Shown here piece by piece: positions 1 through 9,249 of a stretch of 64,000 nt of DNA. The DNA comes from Pseudomonas sp. H3(2019) (GTDB lineage: Bacteria > Pseudomonadota > Gammaproteobacteria > Pseudomonadales > Pseudomonadaceae), in contig NZ_VMSG01000005.1 of the NCBI RefSeq assembly GCF_007713465.1, forward strand, positions 1 through 64,000, given 5' to 3'. The notes under the pieces were generated by a model. That model did no database searches. It worked only from the letters and a program-made list of their open reading frames with translations, and was not told the DNA's origin. The position numbers and the translations under genes are program-made. The number at the start of each line of letters is the position of its first letter. The first letter of the stretch is position 1.

Positions 1-46
1 GTTTACCAAGGAGTTTTCCGTTTCGAGTGCGCCGGAAGTGGGGCGA

Positions 47-74
47 ATTATAGACGTCCAGAATCTGCCGTCAA
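47..74 (-). promoter_or_regulatory. Strong sigma-70 promoter reading off the left edge
   Basis: On the minus strand TTGACG (74-69) and TATAAT (52-47) are separated by 16 bases. A GC-rich stretch follows the -10 directly, as in promoters of stable RNA genes. Transcription would leave the window at base 1. The hexamers are seen directly; that the target is an rRNA or tRNA operon is inference, because the gene itself lies outside. Confidence 0.55.
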
Positions 75-181
75 CACTTAATTTAGTTTTTCTATCCTGA
101 CGGGTGTAGGCGGCCGATCAGGCACCCTAATCCGTCTGGTCCCACTACGCTTAATAGAGTCGACCCAACGAGCTCCCCGCC

Positions 182-841
182 ATGAAGATCTCCCTGAAGC
201 TGGCCGTGTTCAGCATTGCGGCAATCCTGGTCTATCTCGGACTCGCCATTCTGGGACTGGGTGGCTTTACCGCGTTTTTCTCACATCCAGCCCTGGTGGT
301 CATTGCCCTTGCGACGCTGTTGATGGTGGGACTTTCGCTGCTCAGCGAAGTCAACTTGAGTTCCGGGGTACGTGAAGACCGGGCCAACCGGTGGGTGCTG
401 CCAGTATTTGGGGTGATTGGTCTGTTGTCCGCGTTCGTACCGGCCTATACCGATCGGATAGACGTCTGGACCTTTGATGGCGAAGGCATACGCTGGGTTG
501 GCGCGGCACTATTCATCGCGGGTGGCGCATTGCGGATCTGGCCCGTTTTTGTACTCGGCAAACGCTTCAGTGGCCTGGTCGCCATTCAGCCCGGGCATAC
601 GCTGGTGACTGACGGTATCTACCGAACGCTGCGTAACCCGAGTTATCTCGGTTTGCTGATCAACGCGCTGGGCTGGGCGCTGGCCTTTCGCTCCAGTGTC
701 GGGATCGTGCTCATCCTCCTGCTGCTCCCTGCCCTCATCGCCCGCATAAACGCCGAAGAAGACCTGTTGCGCAGTGAGTTTGGTGCTGAGTACGAGGCTT
801 ACTGCTCAAAGACCTGGCGACTCATCCCCGGGCTCTACTGA
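182..841 (+). CDS. Isoprenylcysteine carboxyl methyltransferase (ICMT)-family membrane protein
   Basis: An integral inner-membrane protein of 219 residues with about five or six hydrophobic segments. The C-terminal half carries the ICMT/PEMT-type signature: RNPSYLG at residues 151-157, then an acidic pair (E192, E193) followed by a FGAEYEAY stretch near residue 200-207. In this family these parts bind S-adenosylmethionine and the lipid or thiol substrate. Bacterial members are numerous and mostly have no proven substrate, so the methyl acceptor is unknown. It stands alone: the next gene on this strand begins 340 bases later. The start ATG at 182 gives a normal hydrophobic N-terminus. Confidence 0.8.
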   Translation: MKISLKLAVFSIAAILVYLGLAILGLGGFTAFFSHPALVVIALATLLMVGLSLLSEVNLSSGVREDRANRWVLPVFGVIGLLSAFVPAYTDRIDVWTFDGEGIRWVGAALFIAGGALRIWPVFVLGKRFSGLVAIQPGHTLVTDGIYRTLRNPSYLGLLINALGWALAFRSSVGIVLILLLLPALIARINAEEDLLRSEFGAEYEAYCSKTWRLIPGLY

Positions 842-1180
842 GATAAGCGCCCGGTACTTGTACAGCCGACGTTTATCTCTAGCCCGCCGACGCTCGCGTC
901 ATATCGCGCTGATAACGCTCGTCGACACGCTTGGCGAACCAGACCGTGGTGAGTTTTCGTGTGATTTTCGGGCTTTGCAACTGGATACCCGGCAGAACCC
1001 GCCCTGGACAGTGGTTTGCCCTCAGCCGTTTCCGCCAGCTCGAACACCTTCTTATATAGCTTGCTGTCTTCAAAGTAGCGGACTAAATGCGCGATGCGCC
1101 GGGGGAACAAGCACCTCGGTCAATCGGATCTAAACTGGATACACCCCTGTTCAGCGGGACTCTCGACCGAGGGCAACGAC
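842..1180. other. Intergenic stretch with a possible decayed reading frame on the minus strand
   Basis: No intact gene is convincing here. On the minus strand, roughly 1090 to 880, protein-like sequence appears to switch frame: one frame reads KLYKKVFELAETAEGKPLSR and the continuation in the next frame reads RKLTTVWFAKRVDERYQR before a stop. That is what a frameshifted remnant looks like, but I do not recognise the family and chance cannot be excluded. Confidence 0.25.
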
Positions 1181-2710
1181 ATGAACCGCAGCGATGTACT
1201 GATCGTTGGCGCCGGCCCCACAGGACTGGTCCTGGCGCTTTGGCTCAGCAAGCTTGGCATCCGGGTGCGCATCCTCGACAAGACCAGCGCACCCGGCACC
1301 ACTTCTCGCGCCCTGGCGGTTCAGGCTCGTACGCTGGAGTTGTACCGTCAGCTTGACCTCAGCCAGGCCGTGGTGCAGAACGGCCACAAAGTACCGGCAG
1401 TAAATCTGTGGGTCAAAGGCGAACCGGTTGCCCGGCTACCCTTCGAGGATATCGGCAAAGACCTCACCCCTTACTCCTTCCTGGAAATCTACCCACAGGA
1501 CGAGCACGAGCGGTTATTGATAGAACGCCTGGAGAAGTTCGGCGTGGTGGTCGAGCGCAACACCGAACTGACCGGCTTCAGCGAACATGGCGGCACTATC
1601 ACCGCGCAGTTACTCATGCCCGACGGGCAGGAGCATACCTGTCAGACCTGCTACCTGGCGGGTTGTGACGGCGCTCGCTCTACCGTACGCAAGACACTCG
1701 ACATTGGCTTCCCCGGTGGCACCTATCAGCAAGTGTTTTATGTCGCCGACGTCGAGGCCTCTGGTCCGGTGTTCAATGGTGAATTGCACGCAGACCTTGA
1801 TGAGGCAGACTTTCTGGCGGTTTTTCCGTTGGCCAGCGAAGGCCATGCACGACTGATAGGTACGGTACGCGACGAACGCGCGGAACAGGCCGAAACCCTG
1901 AAGTTTGAAGATGTCAGCAGCCGGGCCATCGAACACCTGAAGGTTCAGGTACACAAGGTCAACTGGTTTTCGACCTACCGGGTCCATCACCGGGTGGCGG
2001 ATACCTTCCGCTTCGGGCGCGCCTTTTTGCTCGGTGACGCCGCCCATGTGCACAGCCCCGCCGGCGGCCAGGGCATGAACACTGGTATTGGCGATGCGAT
2101 CAACCTCGCCTGGAAACTCGCAGCCGTTCTCAATGGAGCAGCCAACGACAAACTGCTCGACAGTTATGAAGTCGAACGCATGGCCTTTGCCCGGCGACTG
2201 GTGGCAACCACCGACCGGGTGTTCAATTTTGTCTCTGCTGAAGGCCCAATGGCCGATCTGATACGCACCCGCGTTGCACCATTTCTGTTGCCCAAAATGG
2301 TCTCATTTGAACTGGCACGCGAATATCTATTTCGCACGGTGTCGCAAATCACCCTGAACTATCGCGGGATGCCCCTGAGCGAGGGGCATGCGGGCGATGT
2401 CTTCGGTGGTGATCGCCTGCCCTGGGCGCATGACAGTGAGACCGATAATTTCGACAGTCTGACAAGCCTCAACTGGCAGGTTCACGTGTACGGCGACACC
2501 AGCGAAGAAATGCTTGCCTGGTGCGCCGAGCATCACCTGGCATTGCACGTTTTCGACTGGCATCCGACCCACGAAGCCGCCGGGCTGGCGCGCAATGGCT
2601 TCTATCTATTAAGGCCCGACAGTTACGTGGCCGTCGCCGACCTGTCCGCCGATCCGAAAGTCATCGAGCGCTACTTCCGGGACCACGGGATCAAACCATT
2701 CCTCTGGTAA
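1181..2710 (+). CDS. FAD-dependent aromatic-ring-type monooxygenase
   Basis: A 509-residue flavoprotein hydroxylase of the PHBH/UbiH fold. The N-terminus has the dinucleotide-binding GAGPTG (residues 10-15), and the second FAD motif GDAAHVHSPAGGQGMN lies near residue 285. The C-terminal 130 residues resemble the thioredoxin-like domain found in MhpA and PheA-type hydroxylases. The enzyme should use NAD(P)H and oxygen to hydroxylate an aromatic or polyketide-like substrate, which cannot be told from sequence. I start at ATG 1181, after GAGGGCAACGAC; an upstream in-frame start at 1094 would add 29 residues of non-family sequence. It is monocistronic and convergent with hemB. Confidence 0.85.
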   Translation: MNRSDVLIVGAGPTGLVLALWLSKLGIRVRILDKTSAPGTTSRALAVQARTLELYRQLDLSQAVVQNGHKVPAVNLWVKGEPVARLPFEDIGKDLTPYSFLEIYPQDEHERLLIERLEKFGVVVERNTELTGFSEHGGTITAQLLMPDGQEHTCQTCYLAGCDGARSTVRKTLDIGFPGGTYQQVFYVADVEASGPVFNGELHADLDEADFLAVFPLASEGHARLIGTVRDERAEQAETLKFEDVSSRAIEHLKVQVHKVNWFSTYRVHHRVADTFRFGRAFLLGDAAHVHSPAGGQGMNTGIGDAINLAWKLAAVLNGAANDKLLDSYEVERMAFARRLVATTDRVFNFVSAEGPMADLIRTRVAPFLLPKMVSFELAREYLFRTVSQITLNYRGMPLSEGHAGDVFGGDRLPWAHDSETDNFDSLTSLNWQVHVYGDTSEEMLAWCAEHHLALHVFDWHPTHEAAGLARNGFYLLRPDSYVAVADLSADPKVIERYFRDHGIKPFLW

Positions 2711-2728
2711 CAACGGCACGCCAGCGCC

Positions 2729-3703
2729 TTAAATCCCGCTCAACGCCAGGTCCATCGCAAAGTAGGTGAAGATCAGGTCCGCACCCGCACGCTTGATCGC
2801 ACCCAAACTCTCGCGCACCACGCGGTCCTCATCGATCGCACCGGCAGCGGCACCGAACTTGATCATCGCGTATTCGCCACTCACCTGATAAGCCGCCAAC
2901 GGCAAACGCGACGCTTCGCGGATATCACGGATGATGTCCAGATACGCACCGGCTGGCTTGACCATCAGCGCATCGGCGCCTTCCTGCTCATCGAGCAACG
3001 ATTCGCGCACCGCCTCACGGCGGTTCATCGGGTTCATCTGGTAACTTTTACGATCGCCTTTAAGCGCACTGCCGCCGGCTTCACGGAACGGACCGTAGAG
3101 TGCCGAGGCAAATTTGGTCGAATAGGCCATGATCGAAGTCTGGCTGAAGCCGGCTTCGTCGAGCGCCCGGCGAATAGCCTGGACCTGCCCGTCCATTGCC
3201 GCTGAAGGCGCAATCACGTCGGCCCCGGCCCGTGCGGCGGCGACGGCTTGCTTGCCGAGATTGATCAGGGTCTTGTCGTTATCGACTTCCCCCGCATGCA
3301 TCACCCCGCAGTGACCATGATCGGTGTACTCGCAAAAACAGGTGTCGGACATCACGATCATTTCCGGTACCGCGTCCTTGCAGATCCGCGCCATACGCGA
3401 CACCAGACCGTTTTCATTCCAGGTGTCGCTGCCACAGCCATCCAGGTGATGGGAGACCCCGAAAGTCATCACCGACTTGATACCGGCCCGCGCATAGCGC
3501 TCGATTTCGCCTGCCAGTTTCGACTCTGGAATCCGCCGCACGCCGGGCATGCTGGTAATCGGCACGAAATCGTCGATTTCTTCTTCGACAAAGATCGGCA
3601 GCACCAGGTCATTGAGGGTGAACTCGGTTTCCTGGAACAGGCTGCGCAATTGCGGATTGCGACGCAAACGGCGTGGACGGGCTTCGGGGAACTGGCTGGA
3701 CAT
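2729..3703 (-). CDS. hemB: Delta-aminolevulinic acid dehydratase (porphobilinogen synthase), zinc type
   Basis: Condenses two 5-aminolevulinate molecules into porphobilinogen in haem synthesis; cytosolic. The 324-residue protein resembles the E. coli enzyme closely. The zinc-site cysteines C122, C124 and C132 lie in [15 protein letters not shown], and the two active-site lysines are K197 (YSTKFAS) and K249 (LMVKPAG). Pseudomonads are known for a magnesium-dependent HemB of about 337 residues that lacks these cysteines, so this is probably a second, paralogous copy. AGGA stands about ten bases before the ATG. No clear Zur box is visible in the 250 bases upstream (3704-3956), where I see nothing else. 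Confidence 0.93.
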   Translation of the reverse strand: MSSQFPEARPRRLRRNPQLRSLFQETEFTLNDLVLPIFVEEEIDDFVPITSMPGVRRIPESKLAGEIERYARAGIKSVMTFGVSHHLDGCGSDTWNENGLVSRMARICKDAVPEMIVMSDTCFCEYTDHGHCGVMHAGEVDNDKTLINLGKQAVAAARAGADVIAPSAAMDGQVQAIRRALDEAGFSQTSIMAYSTKFASALYGPFREAGGSALKGDRKSYQMNPMNRREAVRESLLDEQEGADALMVKPAGAYLDIIRDIREASRLPLAAYQVSGEYAMIKFGAAAGAIDEDRVVRESLGAIKRAGADLIFTYFAMDLALSGI

Positions 3704-3956
3704 GGGTTTTCCTGGCTGGAGGCCAACGGCCTGGACAAGACAAAAGTCATAAAGGAAGGGAGCTTATGCCCCTCTCCCCCATCGACACAAACGTAAGTTC
3801 AGGAACAATTTGTTTCCGATTCGGTAACAGTTTGGCAGCGGGCAACGGGTTGCCCTTCAGTACAACACGGCTGAAGACATCCACTTGCTTGAAGTCATAT
3901 CGAGACATTGCTCTTCCTTAAGCGTGGTTACGTCGAGGGGGTGGCATTGTTTGCCG

Positions 3957-4655
3957 TTACTTGGGAATTTCCAGCCCGCGAATCACTGCCGGCCGTGCCA
4001 GGAAGCGCTCCAGCACGCGCAATACATTCGGGAAGTTGTTGATCCCGACCAGATCCCCCGCTTCATAGAAGCCGATCAGGTTACGCACCCACGGGAACGT
4101 CGCGATATCGGCAATGGTGTAACGCTCGCCCATGATCCAGTCACGGCCTTCCAGGCGGCCGTCGAGCACTTTCAGCAAGCGCTTGCTCTCTTCGACGTAG
4201 CGATCACGCGGGCGCTTGTCCTCGTAGTCCTTGCCGGCAAATCTATGGAAAAAGCCCAACTGACCAAACATCGGTCCGATGCCCCCCATCTGGAACATCA
4301 ACCACTGAATCGTCTCGTAACGTGCAGCCGATTCCTGCGCCAGCAGTTGCCCGCTTTTGTCGGCGAGGTAGATCAGAATCGCTCCCGACTCGAACAACGC
4401 CAGTGGCTGATCACCCGGCCCGTGGGGGTCCAGGATCGCCGGAATCTTGTTGTTTGGGTTCAGCGACAAGAATGCTGGAGACAGCTGATCATTCGTGTCG
4501 AAACCCACCCGGTGCGACTCGTATGGCAAGCCGGTTTCTTCGAGCATGATCGAGACTTTGACGCCGTTGGGTGTCGGCAAGGAATAGAGCTGTATCCACT
4601 CGGGAAACTGCGCAGGCCATTTCTCAATGATCGGGAATGCAGACAAATCGGTCAT
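3957..4655 (-). CDS. Glutathione S-transferase, YfcG/YghU-like
   Basis: A cytosolic 232-residue glutathione transferase-fold protein. The N-terminal thioredoxin-like domain contains TPNGVKVSIMLEE and NPNNKIPAILDP, which form the glutathione site in the Nu-class (YfcG/YghU) enzymes, followed by FESGAILIYLA. The C-terminal helical domain includes the GERYTIADIATFPW signature. Nu-class members act as disulfide-bond oxidoreductases rather than classical conjugating enzymes; that role is inferred from similarity. I prefer ATG 4655 (MTDLSAFP), which has GGA in front, over ATG 4664. Nothing in the context specifies a substrate. Confidence 0.88.
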   Translation of the reverse strand: MTDLSAFPIIEKWPAQFPEWIQLYSLPTPNGVKVSIMLEETGLPYESHRVGFDTNDQLSPAFLSLNPNNKIPAILDPHGPGDQPLALFESGAILIYLADKSGQLLAQESAARYETIQWLMFQMGGIGPMFGQLGFFHRFAGKDYEDKRPRDRYVEESKRLLKVLDGRLEGRDWIMGERYTIADIATFPWVRNLIGFYEAGDLVGINNFPNVLRVLERFLARPAVIRGLEIPK

Positions 4656-4983
4656 GGTGAACATCCAGTGACAGTTGAATGGCGACGATGGGGGTTGGTC
4701 TCGGCAGGTGCCCGGCCTTCAAGGCGGTTAGATTATAAGCACGACGCTGATTGGGCCAGGTCAATTCAGAAACATTCTGTCGATAACCTTTCCGTCAGCC
4801 AACCCGGTCCGCAGATAAAGTAATGCGCGCCGATTCGAATCGAACCAAAGGGCGCCCGTGGACTCCAAGGCTGCCCTTGCGTTAGACGAATCGACCCCAC
4901 GACATGAAAAGCACTTGAAGCCGCGAGCTCCCGGTGTGATGTTTTGTCAGCCTTAAACGAATGCGCTGAAGAATAATAACTCA
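4656..4983. other. Intergenic region, divergent promoters
   Basis: The stretch lies between the divergent GST and phosphatase genes. It holds a perfect 12-base palindrome CGATTCGAATCG around 4830-4845 but no reading frame, tRNA fold or repeat that I can support. Confidence 0.4.
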
Positions 4984-5658
4984 ATGAAAAAGCTCCTGAA
5001 CTTCGTTAAAACCCTGAAGCCGCGCACCCTGGTGTTCTGTGCGGCCTTGCTCATGACCTGCGTCCTGTTCCTGGCGCTGGAAGCCAGTGAGAGGCGCGCC
5101 CAACCGACTGACGGCACCCAGACCCTGGTGTTTTTACGCCACGCAGAAAAACCCGCCGGAGGTCTCGGTCAGTTGAACTGCCAGGGCCTGAACCGTGCGA
5201 TCAAACTGGCAGAGCTACTGCCAGAAAAGTTCGGCAAGGCCAATTACGTGTTTGCCGCCAATCCGACACGCAATGTCGAGGAAGGCGAGTTCGACACCTC
5301 CTACAGCTACCTCCGACCGCTGCTGACCATCAGTCCCACCGCAATCAAACTCGGGCTGCCGGTGAACATCGAGTTCTCTGCCAACGACATCAGCGATCTG
5401 GCCGACGAACTGCTTCACGCCAAGTACCGCAACTCGATCATCTACACCGCCTGGTCCCACGGCTATCTGCCGGATTTGATCAACAAGGTGGCGCAAGAGG
5501 CCACCGGTGAAAAACGCCCCCTTCTCGACGACTGGCCCTCCAACGATTTCGACTCGCTGTATGTGCTGACTCTGACCTGGCACAACGGCAAGGTCACCTT
5601 GCTCAGTCATCGTTACAAGCAAGAGCTGAACAACGGCCCGCAGACGTGTCCGACATAA
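4984..5658 (+). CDS. Membrane-anchored histidine phosphatase-family protein
   Basis: A 224-residue protein with a single hydrophobic anchor at residues 15-33, so the catalytic part is probably periplasmic. The histidine-phosphatase core is visible as LRHAEKP (R52, H53, the phosphate-accepting histidine) and TAWSHG with the second histidine at 159. The family removes phosphate from varied substrates; this subgroup has no known substrate. The internal spacing is shorter than in phosphoglycerate mutases or phytases. It is followed after about 90 bases by a permease gene on the same strand, which may or may not share its transcript. Confidence 0.75.
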   Translation: MKKLLNFVKTLKPRTLVFCAALLMTCVLFLALEASERRAQPTDGTQTLVFLRHAEKPAGGLGQLNCQGLNRAIKLAELLPEKFGKANYVFAANPTRNVEEGEFDTSYSYLRPLLTISPTAIKLGLPVNIEFSANDISDLADELLHAKYRNSIIYTAWSHGYLPDLINKVAQEATGEKRPLLDDWPSNDFDSLYVLTLTWHNGKVTLLSHRYKQELNNGPQTCPT

Positions 5659-5749
5659 CAGGTCGGCTTGTGCCCACCGTTTCCGGGCCTCTGGACTAAA
5701 CTGCACTGGAGTATGATGCCCCACTGTCCTAATTGTCCGGAGCCTCTGT

Positions 5750-6805
5750 ATGTCCAACTCCTTAGCGGTCCCCAACCGGGGCCTGGCGCTCTGGTGGAAA
5801 CCCGCCCTGTTCCTGCTGGTTGCCTGTATCGGCCTCTACTACGTCAAGTGGTCGCCCTACTACCTCAAGGCATTTGTGGCCGCCGACAGCCACAGCATCG
5901 GCGCCTCGATCCTCAACGATGAACAAACCGCGCCACTCACCGCTGCACTGGTGTACGCCAGGGTGTACTTCCTGGCGATCTGGAAAGCGGCCGTACTGGC
6001 GGTGATTCTGGGTTCGCTGTTGCAGGTATTGATTCCGCGAGACTGGCTGCTGCGCTTGTTCGGCCGTGCCGGTTTTGCTTCAACCTTGCGCGGCGGCTTG
6101 TTCGCCTTGCCAGGCATGATGTGCACCTGCTGCGCCGCCCCCGTGGTGTCCGGCATGCGCCGTCAGAACGTCTCGGTGGGTGCGGCATTGGCATTCTGGA
6201 TTGCCAACCCGGTACTCAACCCGGCAACACTGGTATTCATGGGTTTTGTACTCGGCTGGGGTTTTACCGCACTGCGGCTGGTGGCAGGGATTGTGCTGGT
6301 GCTGGGTGTTTCGTTGGTCGCCCAACGCATTTCGCGCCCTGAGTACATGCCGGAAGCGGCGCTGGAAGCCGTGGCCGAAGCGACCCGCACAACCGACGCA
6401 CAATCTTTCCTGAGCCGCTGGGCGCGGACCTTGTGGCAATTGTTCTGGACCACTATTCCGATCTACGTGCTGGCAGTACTGGTTCTGGGCGCTGCCCGGG
6501 TCTGGCTGTTCCCGCACGTTGACGGCGCGATGGCCAACAGCTTGCTATGGCTGATACCGCTGGCCATCGTCGGCACGCTGTTCATGATCCCCACCGCAGC
6601 GGAAATCCCCATCGTGCAAACCATGATGACCCTGGGGTTGGGTACCGCTCCGGCCGTGGCGCTACTCATGACTTTGCCGAGCATCAGTCTGCCGTCACTG
6701 CTGATGCTGCGTAAGGATTTCGACACCCGGGTGCTGGTAACCGTGGCCGTGCTGACCATGCTGGTTGGCGTAATCTGCGGCCTGATCGGCGCGTTGGTGC
6801 TCTAA
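5750..6805 (+). CDS. DUF318/UPF0718-type permease, putative metal or metalloid exporter
   Basis: A 351-residue polytopic membrane protein with eight to ten hydrophobic segments. After the third segment comes a cysteine cluster in PGMMCTCCAAPV (C125, C127, C128), typical of the permease family that includes ArsP-like organoarsenical exporters and SO_0444-type copper/zinc efflux proteins. A second conserved stretch, FMIPTAAEIPIVQTMM, lies near residue 285. The family is known to export toxic metals or metalloids; the substrate here is unknown. The gene ends before a strong hairpin shared with the convergent selU. Confidence 0.75.
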   Translation: MSNSLAVPNRGLALWWKPALFLLVACIGLYYVKWSPYYLKAFVAADSHSIGASILNDEQTAPLTAALVYARVYFLAIWKAAVLAVILGSLLQVLIPRDWLLRLFGRAGFASTLRGGLFALPGMMCTCCAAPVVSGMRRQNVSVGAALAFWIANPVLNPATLVFMGFVLGWGFTALRLVAGIVLVLGVSLVAQRISRPEYMPEAALEAVAEATRTTDAQSFLSRWARTLWQLFWTTIPIYVLAVLVLGAARVWLFPHVDGAMANSLLWLIPLAIVGTLFMIPTAAEIPIVQTMMTLGLGTAPAVALLMTLPSISLPSLLMLRKDFDTRVLVTVAVLTMLVGVICGLIGALVL

Positions 6806-6813
6806 AGGGAATT

Positions 6814-6839
6814 GCAGGCGCTGGTTAACCAGCGCCTGC
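6814..6839. terminator. Hairpin between convergent permease and selU genes
   Basis: A perfect inverted repeat with 11-base arms, GCAGGCGCTGG and CCAGCGCCTGC, and a TTAA loop sits between the two stop codons. There is no long T-run on either side, so it is a probable but not canonical bidirectional terminator. Confidence 0.55.
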
Positions 6840-6848
6840 GTCTCGATC

Positions 6849-7946
6849 TTAACGATTACTGCGCTCACGCAAGTACTCGAGCACCGCAGCTTCCTCACCC
6901 ACAAACTCGATTCGGTCGCCTTTCTTCTCGCGCTGGAAGGCGTACATCGGGTCGTAATACTCGTTCAACAAACCTTCGATCCAGCCACGGTGCAAGTCCA
7001 CTGCACCGCTGCGTGCCTGCTCGGCCAACGCGGCCTCCATCAAATCGAACATGCGCTGATGACGCTCGCCACCCAGGCGCTTGCTGATATTGTTGAGGCT
7101 TGCCAGCAAACGCTCGGAGAACTGTGCAAACCCCTCGTCGCCATGTACAGCGATGAATTCGGCGCAGAGATTCACCACGTAATCGCGCAGGATCCGCTCG
7201 ACCCGGTCTTGCAGGCTGTCTTCGAGCCAGACCATCGGGAAACGTTGCATGCCCTGATACAGCGGCAGTGGCAAGGCACAGCTACCGACCATACGGCTTT
7301 CATCTTCGAGCACGAACTGTTCGATGCCACGGGCACGCTTTTTCAGCACGTCGACGGCCAGGCGGTTCTCGAAGTCGATGTTAGTGGGCTGACCGGTCGC
7401 ACGCTTGCCAAAGCTGGAACCGCGATGATTGGCGTAACCTTCAAGGTCCAGACCATTGCTCAAACGGGTGAGGACATCGGTTTTACCGGTGCCGGTCATG
7501 CCGCCGAGCAAGACGAAGTCGCACTGCTCGACCGCTTGATCGACCGTTTCCAGCAGAAAAGTCCGCATCGCCTTGTAGCCGCCACTGACCCGAAGGTAGT
7601 CGATGCCGGCCTCGTCCTTGAGCCATTGCTGGACGATCTGCGAACGTAAACCGCCGCGAAAGCAATACAGGTAACCGTCGGGGTTGGCCCGGGCAAAATC
7701 AGCCCAGGCCTGGATGCGCGCAGACTTTATCTCGCCGCGCACCAACTGATGCCCGAGCACAATGGCGGCCTGCTGACCGTGCTGTTTGTAGCAAGTGCCG
7801 ACCCGCTGGCGCTCGTTGTCCGTCATCAGCGGCAGGTTGATCACCCCAGGGAACGACCCCTTGGTGAACTCGACTGGCGCGCGGACATCCATCATCGGCC
7901 GGTCGTTGAGGAAGATGTCGCGGTAATCAGTGAAATCGATAAGCAT
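6849..7946 (-). CDS. selU: tRNA 2-selenouridine synthase
   Basis: Replaces sulfur with selenium at the wobble 2-thiouridine of certain tRNAs, using selenophosphate from SelD; the reaction passes through a geranylated intermediate. The 365-residue protein has the two expected parts: an N-terminal rhodanese domain with its reactive cysteine at C95 ([11 protein letters not shown]), and a P-loop domain with GGMTGTGKT at 148-156. The start ATG at 7946 overlaps the selD stop as TGATG, so the genes are translationally coupled. Neither selA, selB nor selC is in the window, so selenium use for selenocysteine is not shown here. Confidence 0.93.
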   Translation of the reverse strand: MLIDFTDYRDIFLNDRPMMDVRAPVEFTKGSFPGVINLPLMTDNERQRVGTCYKQHGQQAAIVLGHQLVRGEIKSARIQAWADFARANPDGYLYCFRGGLRSQIVQQWLKDEAGIDYLRVSGGYKAMRTFLLETVDQAVEQCDFVLLGGMTGTGKTDVLTRLSNGLDLEGYANHRGSSFGKRATGQPTNIDFENRLAVDVLKKRARGIEQFVLEDESRMVGSCALPLPLYQGMQRFPMVWLEDSLQDRVERILRDYVVNLCAEFIAVHGDEGFAQFSERLLASLNNISKRLGGERHQRMFDLMEAALAEQARSGAVDLHRGWIEGLLNEYYDPMYAFQREKKGDRIEFVGEEAAVLEYLRERSNR

Positions 7947-8980
7947 CAAATCACCTCTACCGCGTTGCTCTGTCGCTCAACCAGTTCACCGATCGGCGCC
8001 AGGTTCAGACCCAGCTCAGCGGCAACAGCGAGAAACTGCTCGTTGCCCTCGGGCGTCACGGCAACCAGCAAACCACCGCTGGTCTGCGGATCGCACAACA
8101 CGCGCTTGTGCAGTTCCTGTACACGTCCAACCTTGTTGGCGTAGCTGTCGAAATTACGCAGGGTACCGCCCGGCACACAGCCTTGATCAAGGTAGTACTC
8201 GACGCCCGGCAAACGTGGCACACGATCGTAATAAATGCGCGCGGTCACAGCACTGCCATCGGCCATTTCCACCAGATGCCCCAGCAACCCGAAACCGGTG
8301 ACGTCGGTCATGGCGGTCACGCCGTCGAGTTTGCCGAAACGGCTACCGGGTTTGTTCAGTCTGCACATCCAGTCACGGGCCAGGCCGACGTCGCTGGCGC
8401 GCAGCTTGCCCTTCTTCTCGGCGGTGGTGAGGATGCCGATGCCCAGCGGTTTGGTGAGGTACAGCAAGCAACCGGCGGTGGCCGTGTCGTTGCGCTTCAT
8501 GTGGCGCTTTTGCACGAGCCCGGTAACCGCCAGGCCGAAGATCGGCTCCGGCGCATCGATCGAATGCCCGCCGGCCAACGGGATACCCGCCTCATCGCAG
8601 ACCGAACGGCCGCCGCGAATCACTTCCCGGGCAATCTCCGGCGCCAGCACGTTGACCGGCCAGCCAAGGATCGCAATCGCCATCAACGGATCACCGCCCA
8701 TCGCGTAGATATCGCTGATGGCATTAGTGGCGGCGATGCGACCGAAATCGAACGGATCATCGACAATCGGCATAAAGAAGTCAGTGGTCGATACCACGCC
8801 ACGCTCGTCGTCGATGGCATACACCGCCGCATCGTCGCGCGATGCGTTACCCACCCAGAGCTTAGGGTCGAGATTCTGCGCGCCGCTGCCGGCCAGAATC
8901 ACCTCCAGCACCTGAGGTGAAATCTTGCAGCCACAACCTGCGCCGTGGCTGTACTGGGTCAGGCGAATCGGCTCGCTCAT
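7946..8980 (-). CDS. selD: Selenide, water dikinase (selenophosphate synthetase)
   Basis: Makes selenophosphate from selenide and ATP, the selenium donor for SelU next to it. The 344-residue protein has the catalytic GAGCGCKI motif with Cys16, Cys18 and Lys19; it uses cysteine and not selenocysteine, as there is no in-frame [13 protein letters not shown] and GGHSID mark the ATP/Mg sites. A GTG three codons upstream is possible, but ATG 8980 has AGAGG at the right distance. It is first in a two-gene operon with selU. Confidence 0.95.
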   Translation of the reverse strand: MSEPIRLTQYSHGAGCGCKISPQVLEVILAGSGAQNLDPKLWVGNASRDDAAVYAIDDERGVVSTTDFFMPIVDDPFDFGRIAATNAISDIYAMGGDPLMAIAILGWPVNVLAPEIAREVIRGGRSVCDEAGIPLAGGHSIDAPEPIFGLAVTGLVQKRHMKRNDTATAGCLLYLTKPLGIGILTTAEKKGKLRASDVGLARDWMCRLNKPGSRFGKLDGVTAMTDVTGFGLLGHLVEMADGSAVTARIYYDRVPRLPGVEYYLDQGCVPGGTLRNFDSYANKVGRVQELHKRVLCDPQTSGGLLVAVTPEGNEQFLAVAAELGLNLAPIGELVERQSNAVEVI

Positions 8981-9161
8981 GGGGGGCACCTCTGGAATTC
9001 AAGTTCAACAATTCTAACAGAGCACAGCGTAAGCGCTGACTGAGCCTGCCCCCGCTTTCGAGCAGACACGCTCGCCGAGGAGGCAAATTGCTAACCAAAA
9101 CGTCAGCTAATTCACAAAATTCTCCTTTATTTCAATCGCCTGTTCCAAGTTGGTCCGCAAC

Positions 9162-9177
9162 ATGCAAACGTTTGCGT
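9162..9177. promoter_or_regulatory. PurR/LacI-type operator upstream of the nucleoside uptake genes
   Basis: ATGCAAACGTTTGCGT contains the perfect palindrome GCAAACGTTTGC (9164-9175) and differs by one base from the symmetrical PurR operator ACGCAAACGTTTGCGT. It lies 73 bases before the Tsx-like start codon. The motif is seen directly. The regulator that binds it in this organism is not in the window. Confidence 0.6.
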
Positions 9178-9181
9178 CAGT

Positions 9182-9218
9182 AACGTGAACGCTTGATCAA
9201 TGCATGAGCGCTCACGTT
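9182..9218. promoter_or_regulatory. Inverted repeat in the leader of the Tsx-like gene
   Basis: The arms AACGTGAACGCT (9182-9193) and AGCGCTCACGTT (9207-9218) are complementary at 11 of 12 positions with a 13-base centre. This could be a second operator or an RNA hairpin about 30 bases before the start codon. Confidence 0.45.
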
Positions 9219-9249
9219 CAGCCAACCACTGCACGAACAGGGATTTTCA

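Noticed and set aside
3704..3956. A Zur box before hemB
   Set aside because: No GTTATA-type palindrome can be found there.
4825..4905. A tRNA-like T-arm (GGTTCGATTC) on the minus strand
   Set aside because: No acceptor stem, anticodon arm or CCA end can be drawn; the similarity comes from the palindrome CGATTCGAATCG.
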